From: CAVDRM01 sp963626285
GTDB lineage: Bacteria > Bacillota > Clostridia > Christensenellales > Aristaeellaceae
DNA length: 39,841 nucleotides
Reading direction: 5' to 3'
NCBI GenBank assembly: GCA_963626285.1
Contig: CAVFWQ010000009.1
Span: 1-39,841, forward strand
Each line of letters starts with the position of its first letter. The first letter of the stretch is position 1. Below the pieces are notes generated by a model. The model searched no databases. It was not told where the DNA came from and worked only from the letters and a program-made list of their open reading frames with translations. Shown piece by piece: positions 17,227-25,630 of this stretch. The translations under genes were made by a program, and so were the position numbers.

Positions 17227-18270
17227 TCAATCGGTAAGCTCCAGCACCAAATGCTCGATGGCTGTATGACGGTTCATATAAATGACGTTCAGGCGTCCGT
17301 CCTTATCCTTGCACATGGCGGGCTGACACTTGTTGCCGGGCGCCGGAGCCAAATCAATCAGATTCTGCCAGGTACGGCCTTCATCATGCGAACAGGCCAG
17401 TGTGAGGGGGCTGCGCTCATGCCAATCGGCTACCGGCGTGTTATTATAAGCCATCAGAATGGTATGGTCATCCCAGCTGAGAACATCAATTTTGGATTCA
17501 TTGTTGATAATACTCGTCGGCGTCGGCTGTGTCCATGTGAGGCCGCCGTCCCTGCTTTCCGCAGTATACGAAGTCAGGGAGCGAATCCCTGCCCCCCATC
17601 CCGTATTTCCGGGGCATGTGCGTGTAAACATACGGATCACGCCGTTGGGACGCAGGCAAAGCGCCGGCTCGCGAATCAGGTTTCCGTCATCGGCAGACAG
17701 AATAGGACCTTTCCCCCATGTTTCACCATCATCGCGGGATATATAGATCCGTACAGCGCCGAAATACTTCCCCGAAAGTTCGCTGCTGGTAGAAGCCAGC
17801 ACGATGGTGCCGTCCTCAAGCAGCACACTGTCATTGGACGCATGGCCGCTCTGAATGCCGGCCGGCACGGCAGGCAGCCATGTGCGGCCGCAATCGGTCG
17901 TTTTGCGCATCCACAATTCATCCCGACCGTTGCACCAGGTGGTAAAGTTGACTTCGGTATCTAAAAATTTGGCATAGAGCAGAAATATTTCGCCCTTGCG
18001 GTTTTTGATAAACACCGGGTCATGGCAGCAATAGCGGATATCACAGCCAACGGCGTCCGGATTCGACCATGCGGCGGCGCCGTACTTTAAAACGGCTACC
18101 CAATCCTTTGCATCCCTTCCCATCGGGTCGCCGTTCCACTGCAAAAAGCCGCCATTCCAAACAGCCAGCAGGTCACCGTTATCAGCCATTGTCAGGCTCG
18201 GCATATGATAGCACTGACGCTCGTCAAACCATTCCACGATCCATTTTCTGTCAACGATTTTTGCTTGCAT
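17227..18270 (-). CDS. BNR-repeat sialidase-fold hydrolase
   Basis: Six-bladed beta-propeller protein, last gene of the transporter 2 operon. Four Asp-box repeats (SxDxGxTW type) are visible: TTDCGRTW (124-131), SRDDGETW (178-185), SRDGGLTW (239-246) and SHDEGRTW (294-301). R201? is not certain, but LIREPALCLRPNG and an N-terminal CYHMPSLTMADNGDLLAVW resemble BNR_2 proteins. The classical FRIP motif near the N terminus is not seen, so sialic acid cleavage is not assured; other sugar hydrolases and lyases share this fold. The ATG at 18270 is chosen with AGGAGG 9 bases upstream; a TTG at 18288 would include that site. Length 347 residues, no signal peptide, 27 bases after the preceding gene. 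Confidence 0.82.
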   Translation of the reverse strand: MQAKIVDRKWIVEWFDERQCYHMPSLTMADNGDLLAVWNGGFLQWNGDPMGRDAKDWVAVLKYGAAAWSNPDAVGCDIRYCCHDPVFIKNRKGEIFLLYAKFLDTEVNFTTWCNGRDELWMRKTTDCGRTWLPAVPAGIQSGHASNDSVLLEDGTIVLASTSSELSGKYFGAVRIYISRDDGETWGKGPILSADDGNLIREPALCLRPNGVIRMFTRTCPGNTGWGAGIRSLTSYTAESRDGGLTWTQPTPTSIINNESKIDVLSWDDHTILMAYNNTPVADWHERSPLTLACSHDEGRTWQNLIDLAPAPGNKCQPAMCKDKDGRLNVIYMNRHTAIEHLVLELTD

Positions 18271-18297
18271 GATGAGGCTCCTCCTCAACCGAAATGA

Positions 18298-20328
18298 TTA
18301 TTTTATTCGCAGGAGTACACTTTCCATATGGGGAACAGACAATGCGATACTGATACCACCTTCTTCTTTGATGCAGGGAACAACGGCATGTGTGCCGGAA
18401 GAAGGCCAAAGCTCAACCGTATCGGCACAAAGGTCATCGGGAAGTGTAAGACGGATCTTTTCCGCATCATCCGAGCTTCCGTTGACCAGGTACAGCCATT
18501 GGCTGTTTTGGTGCTCAAAGCAATACGGCTCCATATAAGGCAAGCCTTGCACCATCGGAAAGCCCGCTTTTGCATTGCGAAGCATATCCTGCAAGACCTC
18601 CTGACGCACACGATTGAAGACCATCGGGGGAAGCGTCATGCGGCTATCCTCCCGACCGAAGGGATAAATCAGCACATGTCCGTCTACCGCTGTCTGTCCG
18701 CGGACCGTCCGTTGCCGGAAGGAATCAAACATGGCGGTATATTCCTTCAGGTCAGCGGTTTCCGTATAGGTAATGTCCAGCGTATCCATAAAGGAAATCA
18801 TGGCGGAGGCACGGGCATTCTTCCGGCCGCCATAGTCTTTGCCGTTTGTCACTTGCTCATAAGCGCAAACGCCGCTGTTTTGCTTTATCCAGTGTGCGCT
18901 TTGGATGCCCGCAAGCTCCCCTAAGCCCATATCCGCAAGCGTCAGGACGGCATCGCCGTTCAGAAGCACGGTATTGTTGTCAAAAAGCCGCTGCAGCTCC
19001 TCTTTGCCCCAATTTCTCAGCACCTGCCCGGAAGCCGCAACAATTTGCCCGCGCATATGAATGTCATCCGTATAGGCATACGGAATGCCAAAGGCCGGAA
19101 GCAAGCCCGCAAAGAAAGTCTCCTTCGGATAAAGCTCCTCCATTTGCGTTCCGCTTTCGGTATGCAGGGTATAGGCGGAACGGGCGTTGACGAGTACCTT
19201 GACGCCCTCTCTTTTGCCGCCGAAAACGCCTAAATCAGTCAATTCATTCAGATAAGGCTTGGTTGCGCGCAGCATATCCTGATAGTGCTCATCCTCGACG
19301 ATGCCGTTCCCATTCAAATCAAACAAATCAATCGTCATGCCCCGCAGATGAAGGGGCAAGGCGCTCAGCAGCTGAAATCTAGTAAAGGCACGGGATTTTG
19401 AGAACAAAGAGAAGGGAAAATTCTCAAGTTCGGGATATATTTCACATTCCTTGGGAAGCAGGGCTGCGGTCAGCATTGACACCATATTGAAGCCGTGCAG
19501 ATATTGAGCGGGAGAATTTTCCTGATAGCCGGGCAGATGCACACGGTCTACCGGCGTACAGCCGTCGGCTAATGCATAAACAAGCCGATGCCAGTCGCGC
19601 CCTTCCGCTGCATGAACAAAGGGAGCCGAGCTCATCAGCCCGATTTTTACCGTCGGTGAAATTTTCCGCACGCCGCCCGCAATCGCACGAGCCGCCGAAA
19701 GCATCGTTTCCATGCTTACATCCAGCCAAATCTTTCGATACGGATGCGGCGCTCCGGGCTTTAAAACACCCTCCAGAAACTCCTCGCGGGTCAGTTCCTT
19801 GCCGGCTCGCTCGCTGTAGAGGCGCATATGCTCCTCACAAAAGCAGCCGCCCCATTTCAGCGGTTCGTGATTATGCAGCCTAAAATCGTCTTCGACCCAC
19901 AGAATGGAAGGATTCAGCTCCGCATAGCGTGCATAGATCTGCGCAATGTAGCTTTGCCATTCCCTGCAAAGAGGGCAGACACAGAGGCTCGCCTCGTTTC
20001 CGTCGATATCCACCATTTTCCGAAAGTGCTGATTGGGATGCATGGATTTGCCGAGGTCGGCATGCATGACACTGTGCCATTGATTGACGGACATCGTGAT
20101 GCCCTTTTGAGCCAGAAGCGACTGAAGCGTGCGCATCAGCGCCAGATAAGCATCCTGCTCTTCAAAGCTCATATGCCCCGTGTTGATCTCTTCGACATTG
20201 GCAAACACGGCCACATCGTCAATCATTGCCTCATCCGCAAAGCGCAAAAGCGCAGCGATTTCCTGCTCATCGTTAAAGCCCGGGTCGCAGCAAAAGCGGA
20301 AAATATACTGAAAGGAAGAACTGCTCAT
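18298..20328 (-). CDS. Unassigned large putative glycosidase (TIM-barrel-like)
   Basis: A 676-residue protein not confidently placed in any family. The first half looks like an alpha/beta barrel: ALLRFADEAMIDDVAVFANVEEIN, a HPNQHFRKMVDIDG strand, then a cysteine motif CVCPLC (C116, C118, C121), the acidic cluster WVEDDFRLHNHEP (E146-D148) and GGCFCEEHM (C162, C164). Together they suggest a bound metal beside an acidic active site. A middle domain about 380-520 resembles a glutamine-amidotransferase-like region of GH42-type enzymes (TETFFAGLLPAFGIPY; NTVLLNGDAVL), and a short C-terminal beta-domain follows. The ATG at 20328 overlaps the esterase stop by 4 bases (ATGA), with AGGAG 11 bases upstream; an upstream in-frame ATG at 20436 would overlap the esterase by over 100 bases. 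No signal peptide. Confidence 0.75.
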   Translation of the reverse strand: MSSSSFQYIFRFCCDPGFNDEQEIAALLRFADEAMIDDVAVFANVEEINTGHMSFEEQDAYLALMRTLQSLLAQKGITMSVNQWHSVMHADLGKSMHPNQHFRKMVDIDGNEASLCVCPLCREWQSYIAQIYARYAELNPSILWVEDDFRLHNHEPLKWGGCFCEEHMRLYSERAGKELTREEFLEGVLKPGAPHPYRKIWLDVSMETMLSAARAIAGGVRKISPTVKIGLMSSAPFVHAAEGRDWHRLVYALADGCTPVDRVHLPGYQENSPAQYLHGFNMVSMLTAALLPKECEIYPELENFPFSLFSKSRAFTRFQLLSALPLHLRGMTIDLFDLNGNGIVEDEHYQDMLRATKPYLNELTDLGVFGGKREGVKVLVNARSAYTLHTESGTQMEELYPKETFFAGLLPAFGIPYAYTDDIHMRGQIVAASGQVLRNWGKEELQRLFDNNTVLLNGDAVLTLADMGLGELAGIQSAHWIKQNSGVCAYEQVTNGKDYGGRKNARASAMISFMDTLDITYTETADLKEYTAMFDSFRQRTVRGQTAVDGHVLIYPFGREDSRMTLPPMVFNRVRQEVLQDMLRNAKAGFPMVQGLPYMEPYCFEHQNSQWLYLVNGSSDDAEKIRLTLPDDLCADTVELWPSSGTHAVVPCIKEEGGISIALSVPHMESVLLRIK

Positions 20329-21758
20329 GTTGTTTTGTTCTCCTGCTGCGCTTTCAGAATCGGCACCCCGTAAAAGGAAAGCATGGGCATACGCATACAG
20401 TCGCTCGGTATGGCCATACCGGGATTCATTCTCCATGCTCCGTGCAGACGCGCTCTCTCGCCCAGCGGACGGGCAAAGGTAATCGTCAGGCTGTCATTTC
20501 CCGTATCGTAGGCGATCGGTTTGACAAGGCCGTTGTCATCCTCCGCTTCAAAGGGAAGGCATTCCGCCGGTACGCCGAAAGGATTCAGCCAATTTCGAAT
20601 ACGGCTGAAATGCAGCTTGACTGTATCGGGCGCCGCCAATGTAACGGCATCAGGCTCCGGTGCCATCCAATCGACGGCGCGGCCGTAGCATTCCGCTAAG
20701 GCTGCCCGTGCGCAGCGTTCGCCGATAACAAGGTTGCCCTCAGAGGAATTGTGAATAAAATCATACATGGCGACATCCTCTGCCGGAACGACCGTAACAT
20801 GCGGAATCGTATGCCATGCCTGCCGCTGTGCCTCTCGAACCATTCCCCATTGACGGTCAAGCGCTTCGCTTGGATTTTCAACGCAGCGGTTGAGCTGCAC
20901 GGTCAAAACAGGCAAATCGGGTCGGTCAAGCGCCTCGCGGGCATGACGTACAAAGGCTGTAAAGCGTTCCAAATAGGTATCCGCCGCATTTTCATAGCCC
21001 TCCGCTTCGCCCTGATACCACAGCATAGCCTTTGGATGCAGGCTGTAATCCTTGAGCATGGCCAGCATATTATCAAAGAGCGCGCCGTTTTCCTCGGGAT
21101 TCCACCAGCGAAGCGGTGCGCCGCCGTAAGCGCAGGGAACAAGGCCGATGGGATAGCCTAAACTGCGTTTGAGGATTTTCGCAAAATGCAACCACGGGCT
21201 ATGGCCGGGGTTGTGATTTTCGTAATGCCCGACATGGACTGCGTTCGTCGTCTCCCCCAGCGGATGCGTGGCCAGATTCCATTCGGCATCGGAGCGAAGC
21301 ACGTGAATGCCAAGCTCAGGCTCATCGGCGACGGGGCTCTTGGCGCGTCCGGCTGCATTGCTTTGCCCTGCAATCACAAATACGTCGCCGACGCCGATAT
21401 TGTGTACCATGTCCCCGCGTGTGCAGGAAAGTCCGTCCCAGCCCTCATAATCCATGTACGTTTCAATGCGGTACAGACCGCCGGCGGGAACATGAGAAAA
21501 AGTAATTTCCCAGCGTTCGTCATCTAAAACAGTTGCTTCCTGCCATGCGATGACGGATTCGCTCGTGCTTTCCGAGGCCACCCGCGCCTTGACCGTTGTC
21601 TTCTTATGCGCAACGTTTTCAAAAGCCAACGGAAGCTCCGGCGAAAGATGCACAAGGTGATACATACCCGTCAGATGAATCGCGGCCGTTCCGTCAGCTC
21701 CCTGCTGAAAAATTTGCCAAGGCTTTGCACCGGCTGTAATGGTCACGCCAAAATCCAT
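20325..21758 (-). CDS. Sialate O-acetylesterase-type SGNH esterase
   Basis: Cytoplasmic carbohydrate esterase that probably removes O-acetyl groups from imported glycan so the glycosidases can act. A beta-sandwich front domain (about 1-115) precedes the SASA-type domain. Nucleophile Ser133 is in VFVIAGQSNAAGR, the oxyanion Gly in CAYGGAPLRWW, block LWYQGEAEGY at 246-255, and the Asp333-His336 pair in MYDFIHNSSEGN. Length is 477 residues, no signal peptide. GAGGAA lies about 8 bases before the ATG. It overlaps the next gene by 4 bases. Despite the family name, homologues also act on acetylated xylan and pectin, so sialic acid as substrate is not proven. Confidence 0.88.
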   Translation of the reverse strand: MDFGVTITAGAKPWQIFQQGADGTAAIHLTGMYHLVHLSPELPLAFENVAHKKTTVKARVASESTSESVIAWQEATVLDDERWEITFSHVPAGGLYRIETYMDYEGWDGLSCTRGDMVHNIGVGDVFVIAGQSNAAGRAKSPVADEPELGIHVLRSDAEWNLATHPLGETTNAVHVGHYENHNPGHSPWLHFAKILKRSLGYPIGLVPCAYGGAPLRWWNPEENGALFDNMLAMLKDYSLHPKAMLWYQGEAEGYENAADTYLERFTAFVRHAREALDRPDLPVLTVQLNRCVENPSEALDRQWGMVREAQRQAWHTIPHVTVVPAEDVAMYDFIHNSSEGNLVIGERCARAALAECYGRAVDWMAPEPDAVTLAAPDTVKLHFSRIRNWLNPFGVPAECLPFEAEDDNGLVKPIAYDTGNDSLTITFARPLGERARLHGAWRMNPGMAIPSDCMRMPMLSFYGVPILKAQQENKTT

Positions 21759-21835
21759 AAGCGTTTCCTCTTTTCCAAAAGGCTGATTCTAATCATGAAA
21801 GTCAAACGCAGATATTGTTTTTAATATCACTTTCC

Positions 21836-22777
21836 TTACAGGAAATAAGGATTCATCCATGCTTTTTTCTCTGCGCCGTCCGTGAGCTGCACCCAAATAT
21901 ACCGTGCGTTATCACGAACATCCTTCATGTTGAACTCAATATGCGTCAAATCGTTCTTTTCGGAATAGAATTTCGTAATGGGGTTGATGCCCTGGCACAT
22001 CACATGAATGCGCCGAACGGGGGAACAATTCAGCTTAAATACGCCGTCTTCAATATAGCAGGAATAGATTTCAGGTCCCGTAGAAGCATAAAACCGCATC
22101 TTATCATATGCGTCAATAATCGCATCATAGCTCAGTTTCGGCGCTTTAAAAACGACCCAGCCGCCAAAGGAGTCGTCTTCACAGTTGCGCCCCTGATGGT
22201 TATCATCCGAAGCGATGCAGCGAATCGGACGACGCAACAAGCGAAGCGCAAGCGCAAATTCATTCTGACTTAACCCGTTGTTGGTTTCAACGGCACAGCC
22301 GTAATTAAAAATTTCCATGCCGTCAAAGTTTCCGTAATGCAGGAATTCATCCGGCCCTTCGGCTGACCATGTCGGATGATTGTAATTGACGATATAACCG
22401 TTTTGATGGAATTCTTCGATTTTCGCCGTGATTGCTTCGCCTGTATATTGTTCGGCACGATAAACAGGAACGGCGTGTGCGGGGTCACGGACAATGCCGC
22501 AAAGATGGCAGGTCTGATTAAACTCATGCTTTTTCCCGTAAATAAAGCTGTCGGTATCAACCTCAATACCTACAAGCGCCAGAAAATTCGAATCATTCAA
22601 ATCGCTGTGGTCAATCAAAACATTATGGTCCGTAAACGCGACGATGCTGTACCCCTTTGCGGTATAGCGTGCCTTGGTCTCTTCAGGGGTCAGTCTGCCG
22701 TCGGACAGGGTGGTATGACAATGCAGATTCGCCTTATAGCTGTTGTATTGTTCCGGCAAAAGCTCAATCATGGCCAT
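21836..22777 (-). CDS. PHP-domain metallohydrolase (CehA/McbA-like)
   Basis: Metal-dependent phosphoesterase or hydrolase of unknown substrate. Ligand residues of the PHP barrel are intact: H19 and H21 in NLHCHTTLSDG, D26, D50-H51 in AFTDHN, E72 in GIEVD, H134 in NYNHPTW, and D191 and H194 in IASDDNHQG. A C-terminal beta-domain of about 80 residues (FKLNCSPVRRIHVMCQG) follows, as in CehA/McbA-type proteins. Length 313 residues. AAGGAG lies 9 bases before the first of two in-frame ATGs, so 22777 is used. It is the first gene after the terminator that follows the binding protein. Its role in a glycan operon could be removal of a phosphate or phosphodiester substituent (inference). Confidence 0.85.
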   Translation of the reverse strand: MAMIELLPEQYNSYKANLHCHTTLSDGRLTPEETKARYTAKGYSIVAFTDHNVLIDHSDLNDSNFLALVGIEVDTDSFIYGKKHEFNQTCHLCGIVRDPAHAVPVYRAEQYTGEAITAKIEEFHQNGYIVNYNHPTWSAEGPDEFLHYGNFDGMEIFNYGCAVETNNGLSQNEFALALRLLRRPIRCIASDDNHQGRNCEDDSFGGWVVFKAPKLSYDAIIDAYDKMRFYASTGPEIYSCYIEDGVFKLNCSPVRRIHVMCQGINPITKFYSEKNDLTHIEFNMKDVRDNARYIWVQLTDGAEKKAWMNPYFL

Positions 22778-22810
22778 CGAAGTTTTCTCCTTCCGAATAT
22801 CGGTGAAAAT

Positions 22811-22848
22811 ACCATCCCCCTGCGGACATGAAGCCCGCAGGGGATGGT
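22811..22848 (-). terminator. Terminator after the binding protein of transporter 2
   Basis: CCATCCCCCTGCGG (22812-22825) pairs with CCGCAGGGGATGG (22835-22847) with a single bulge; on the minus strand it is followed by TATTTTC. It lies between the binding protein and the PHP gene, so the hydrolase genes depend on read-through or a separate promoter. Confidence 0.8.
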
Positions 22849-22893
22849 TTGGGGTTACCTCAATTCAAATTCCTGTCAGGAACCGAATCGGCA

Positions 22894-24627
22894 TTACTGA
22901 TAGGTTTCACGGGCGACCTTAATCGCTTCGTTGACAGCCTCCTCGAGGGCAGTGCCGCCGGCCGCATTGAACTCGGCGCGATACTGCTCCCAGCCGGTCT
23001 CGACATCCAGCTGTCCGCCAATCATCTGAGACAGATAGCGGTTGGCGATTTCAACCAGCGCAGTCTGCACGGAGCCCCAGCTGGAATCGAGCGTCGCCAT
23101 GCCGTAGTAGGAAGGAAGCGCAACGTAGACATTATCGACAAATTTCGCGACGGTGTCAAGCGCATACTGATAGCACTCCTTGGTTTCGCCCTTGGCCCAG
23201 TCAAGCGTGTTGTCGTAAGGCGTCGTCACGGCGGTCCACCAGTCATTTTCTTCGAGGTTGAGCTTCATTTCGCTTCCGCAGAAGAGGTAGGAGAACCACA
23301 TGTAGCGGCAGCGGTCGGGGTTCGGATAGCCGTAGGACTTGTTGATGTTGACGAATTCGTTGATGTCGTAAACAACGGTGTCGCCGTCCATCGTGTAGGT
23401 CAAGCCTTCAATGCCCCTGAACAGCAAATTCTGTCCTTCGTTGCTGGCAAGATATTCGACAAGATCCAGCACGCGGTCCGGATAGGAGCAGCTGGTCGGG
23501 ATGAAGTAATGAGCGCCGACGTAGGACGGCACATCGTATACGCGCAGCCACTGTCCGTCATCCCCCTGCAGCGCGGTGCCCAGCGTGAGGTCGGAGAGAG
23601 AGCCGTCGGGATGAGCCTTCATCCAGGAGTCATAGAGCTTCTTGAACTGCGTGTAGTAGCCGTAGCTGTAGCTGTAGGAAGCCAGCGTGCCGTTGTTGAA
23701 AGCCGCATAGCCGTCGTCCTCATCAACGAGCGTGCCAACGCCGTTGTGGATGCCGTTGTTGGCATACATCTGAGCCAAGAGCTTCACGGCTTCCTTGCTC
23801 TTATCGGATACGGTCATGAGTGTCCAATGCTCTTCGTCCGTGCCAATTTTGGATTCATCGTCCGGGGAGAAGCCGGTCCAGAGCCAGTCCCAAGTGGCGG
23901 GAGTGCGCAGGCTGGTACCCATGGGACGGGCAATCGTGTTATCGATGTCGGCCCAGTTGGTCAGCTTGGCATTGTAGGGCCACCAGCCGGAATAACCGGC
24001 TGCAACGGCCTTTTCGGTGAATTCCACGAATTCGGAAACAGTGGCCGGCACTTTGCCGTCGTTGATTTCCTTCAGAATAGCGGTGTTGTACGCGGGAACG
24101 CCGCCGAAGGAAGGATAGGCACGGGCAGAGAAGGAGTAGATGGCATACGCCTTGTTCTCATCGCCGCTGTACAGCTTATTGTACATCTTGTATTCAGCGG
24201 AATTGATGATTTTGTGCAGGATGGGATAGCGCTCCGGCTCCGCGTTGATGATGGCTGCAATATCATACACGGCTTCTTCTTCGATAAACCGCTGGATCTC
24301 GGCGGTGGAGCCCCATGTCGGGAAGAGTTCCGGCGCCATGCCGACAGCCAGTTCGGTCGCAATACGGTCATCGTAGCCTTCGGCGCCGGTGTCGTATTCA
24401 AGCGTAATGTTCACTGCCTGTTCGATGGCCTTTTTAATCGGATCCTTGGCCATGCCTTCCTGGTCGTCAACACTGTTGCCGAACTGAGAGAAACGAATGT
24501 TGACATTTGCGCGGGCGGCATTTGCTTCGGCAGCGGTTGCCGTGTCAGCTGCGAAGGCGGGGAGCGCGGCGCTCAGCATGGTCAGGCACATGATGAGAGC
24601 CAGCACTTTTTTGAGGTTCTTTGACAT
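22894..24627 (-). CDS. Extracellular solute-binding protein, CUT1 family (transporter 2)
   Basis: Substrate receptor of transporter 2. Signal peptide MSKNLKKVLALIMCLTMLSAALPAFA (1-26), with a clear AFA signal-peptidase-I site and no lipobox. The mature chain starts with an Ala/Thr/Asp-rich linker, then VNIRFSQFGNSVDD, LEYDTGAEGYDDRIATELAVGMAPELFPTWG, and typical lobes with aromatic-rich sugar contacts (YSYSYGYYTQFKKLYDSW; AAGYSGWWPYN). At 577 residues it is of the large LipO-like, oligosaccharide type. It is not closely similar to the transporter 1 receptor, which implies a different ligand. It follows permease 2 by 61 bases. Confidence 0.92.
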   Translation of the reverse strand: MSKNLKKVLALIMCLTMLSAALPAFAADTATAAEANAARANVNIRFSQFGNSVDDQEGMAKDPIKKAIEQAVNITLEYDTGAEGYDDRIATELAVGMAPELFPTWGSTAEIQRFIEEEAVYDIAAIINAEPERYPILHKIINSAEYKMYNKLYSGDENKAYAIYSFSARAYPSFGGVPAYNTAILKEINDGKVPATVSEFVEFTEKAVAAGYSGWWPYNAKLTNWADIDNTIARPMGTSLRTPATWDWLWTGFSPDDESKIGTDEEHWTLMTVSDKSKEAVKLLAQMYANNGIHNGVGTLVDEDDGYAAFNNGTLASYSYSYGYYTQFKKLYDSWMKAHPDGSLSDLTLGTALQGDDGQWLRVYDVPSYVGAHYFIPTSCSYPDRVLDLVEYLASNEGQNLLFRGIEGLTYTMDGDTVVYDINEFVNINKSYGYPNPDRCRYMWFSYLFCGSEMKLNLEENDWWTAVTTPYDNTLDWAKGETKECYQYALDTVAKFVDNVYVALPSYYGMATLDSSWGSVQTALVEIANRYLSQMIGGQLDVETGWEQYRAEFNAAGGTALEEAVNEAIKVARETYQ

Positions 24628-24688
24628 AGAATGGATTCCCCTTTCTTTTTTATATGCACAGACTTTTTCGTCTGTACTTATCCGATGG

Positions 24689-25618
24689 TCATTCTTTCAC
24701 TGCGCCAATCATGACACCCTTTGCAAAGTGTTTTTGCAGGAAAGGATATACACACATAATGGGCGCCATAGCGCAAATAATGGTGGCCATGCGCAGCGCC
24801 ATGGGCGGAGGAAGCTGCGTGCCGAAGTCAACGGCGCCGTTTCGCATTTGAGAAATCATGGCCGATTCGGTCAGCACACGGCGCAGCACCCAAGCAAAGG
24901 GCTGCAAGGCCGGCTTTGTGGCGATATACATCATATAGCTGTAATAATCGTTCCAGAAGCTGACGGCGATAAACAGGCCGACAGCCGCCAGCATCGGCTT
25001 GGAAAGCGGGAGGATGACGCGGAAAAATACCCTTACATCATTGCAGCCGTCAATACGAGCCGCTTCCTCCAGCTCTTTGGAAACCGAATAGGAAAAATAA
25101 TTTCGCATGATGATGAAGTAGGTAATGCTCAGTCCGTAGGGAAGCACCATCACCCAATAGGTACGAATGAGCTTTAGCCGAATATAAAGAATATACGTCG
25201 GAATCAGGCCGCCGGAAAAGAACATGGTAAATACCGTTAAAACATTGAGCAGCTTCATGCCGGGCACATGGGCTTTGCTGACGGCGTAAGCCATTGTTGA
25301 AGTAACGATCAAGCACATCAGCGTACCGATGGCGGTCTTGGAGGCGGAAATCCACAGGCTGCTCACAAACGATGCGTTATTGAAAATGACCTTATAATAC
25401 TGAAAATCTATGCCGCCGTTCGGCCACAGCAGTGTGCCGCCCTTGACGAACTGCTCATAGGGAGTGATGGATGCCACGAACACGTACCACATGGGATAAA
25501 AGCAGATGACGGCGAAGATAACGCAGAACAGAACGACAAATACATCATAGAAATTGAAGCCGATGGCTTGCTTCATTGATTTCCTGATCTGCTCGGAATC
25601 GACAGTTGCCTTCTTCAT
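24689..25618 (-). CDS. CUT1 sugar ABC transporter permease, LplC/YtcP type (transporter 2)
   Basis: Membrane subunit with about six helices (NFYDVFVVLFCVIFAVICFYP; LTVFTMFFSGGLIPTYILY) and EAA loop EAARIDGCNDVRVFFRVILP. The C terminus PFLQKHFAKGVMIGAVKE matches the transporter 1 paralogue. Start: AGGAGG lies 7 bases before the ATG at 25618; a GTG at 25624 in frame is less well placed. Length 309 residues. It begins 12 bases after permease 1 of the same transporter. Confidence 0.95.
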   Translation of the reverse strand: MKKATVDSEQIRKSMKQAIGFNFYDVFVVLFCVIFAVICFYPMWYVFVASITPYEQFVKGGTLLWPNGGIDFQYYKVIFNNASFVSSLWISASKTAIGTLMCLIVTSTMAYAVSKAHVPGMKLLNVLTVFTMFFSGGLIPTYILYIRLKLIRTYWVMVLPYGLSITYFIIMRNYFSYSVSKELEEAARIDGCNDVRVFFRVILPLSKPMLAAVGLFIAVSFWNDYYSYMMYIATKPALQPFAWVLRRVLTESAMISQMRNGAVDFGTQLPPPMALRMATIICAMAPIMCVYPFLQKHFAKGVMIGAVKE

Positions 25619-25630
25619 AAACACACCTCC

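Noticed and set aside
19276..19320. EF-hand/dockerin-like loop DLNGNGIVEDEH in the unassigned enzyme
   Set aside because: The last ligand position is His rather than Glu or Asp and no flanking dockerin repeat is present; likely coincidence.
22828..24624. 598-codon open frame on the plus strand
   Set aside because: Exactly antisense to the transporter 2 binding protein; a codon-composition effect of the GC-rich gene.
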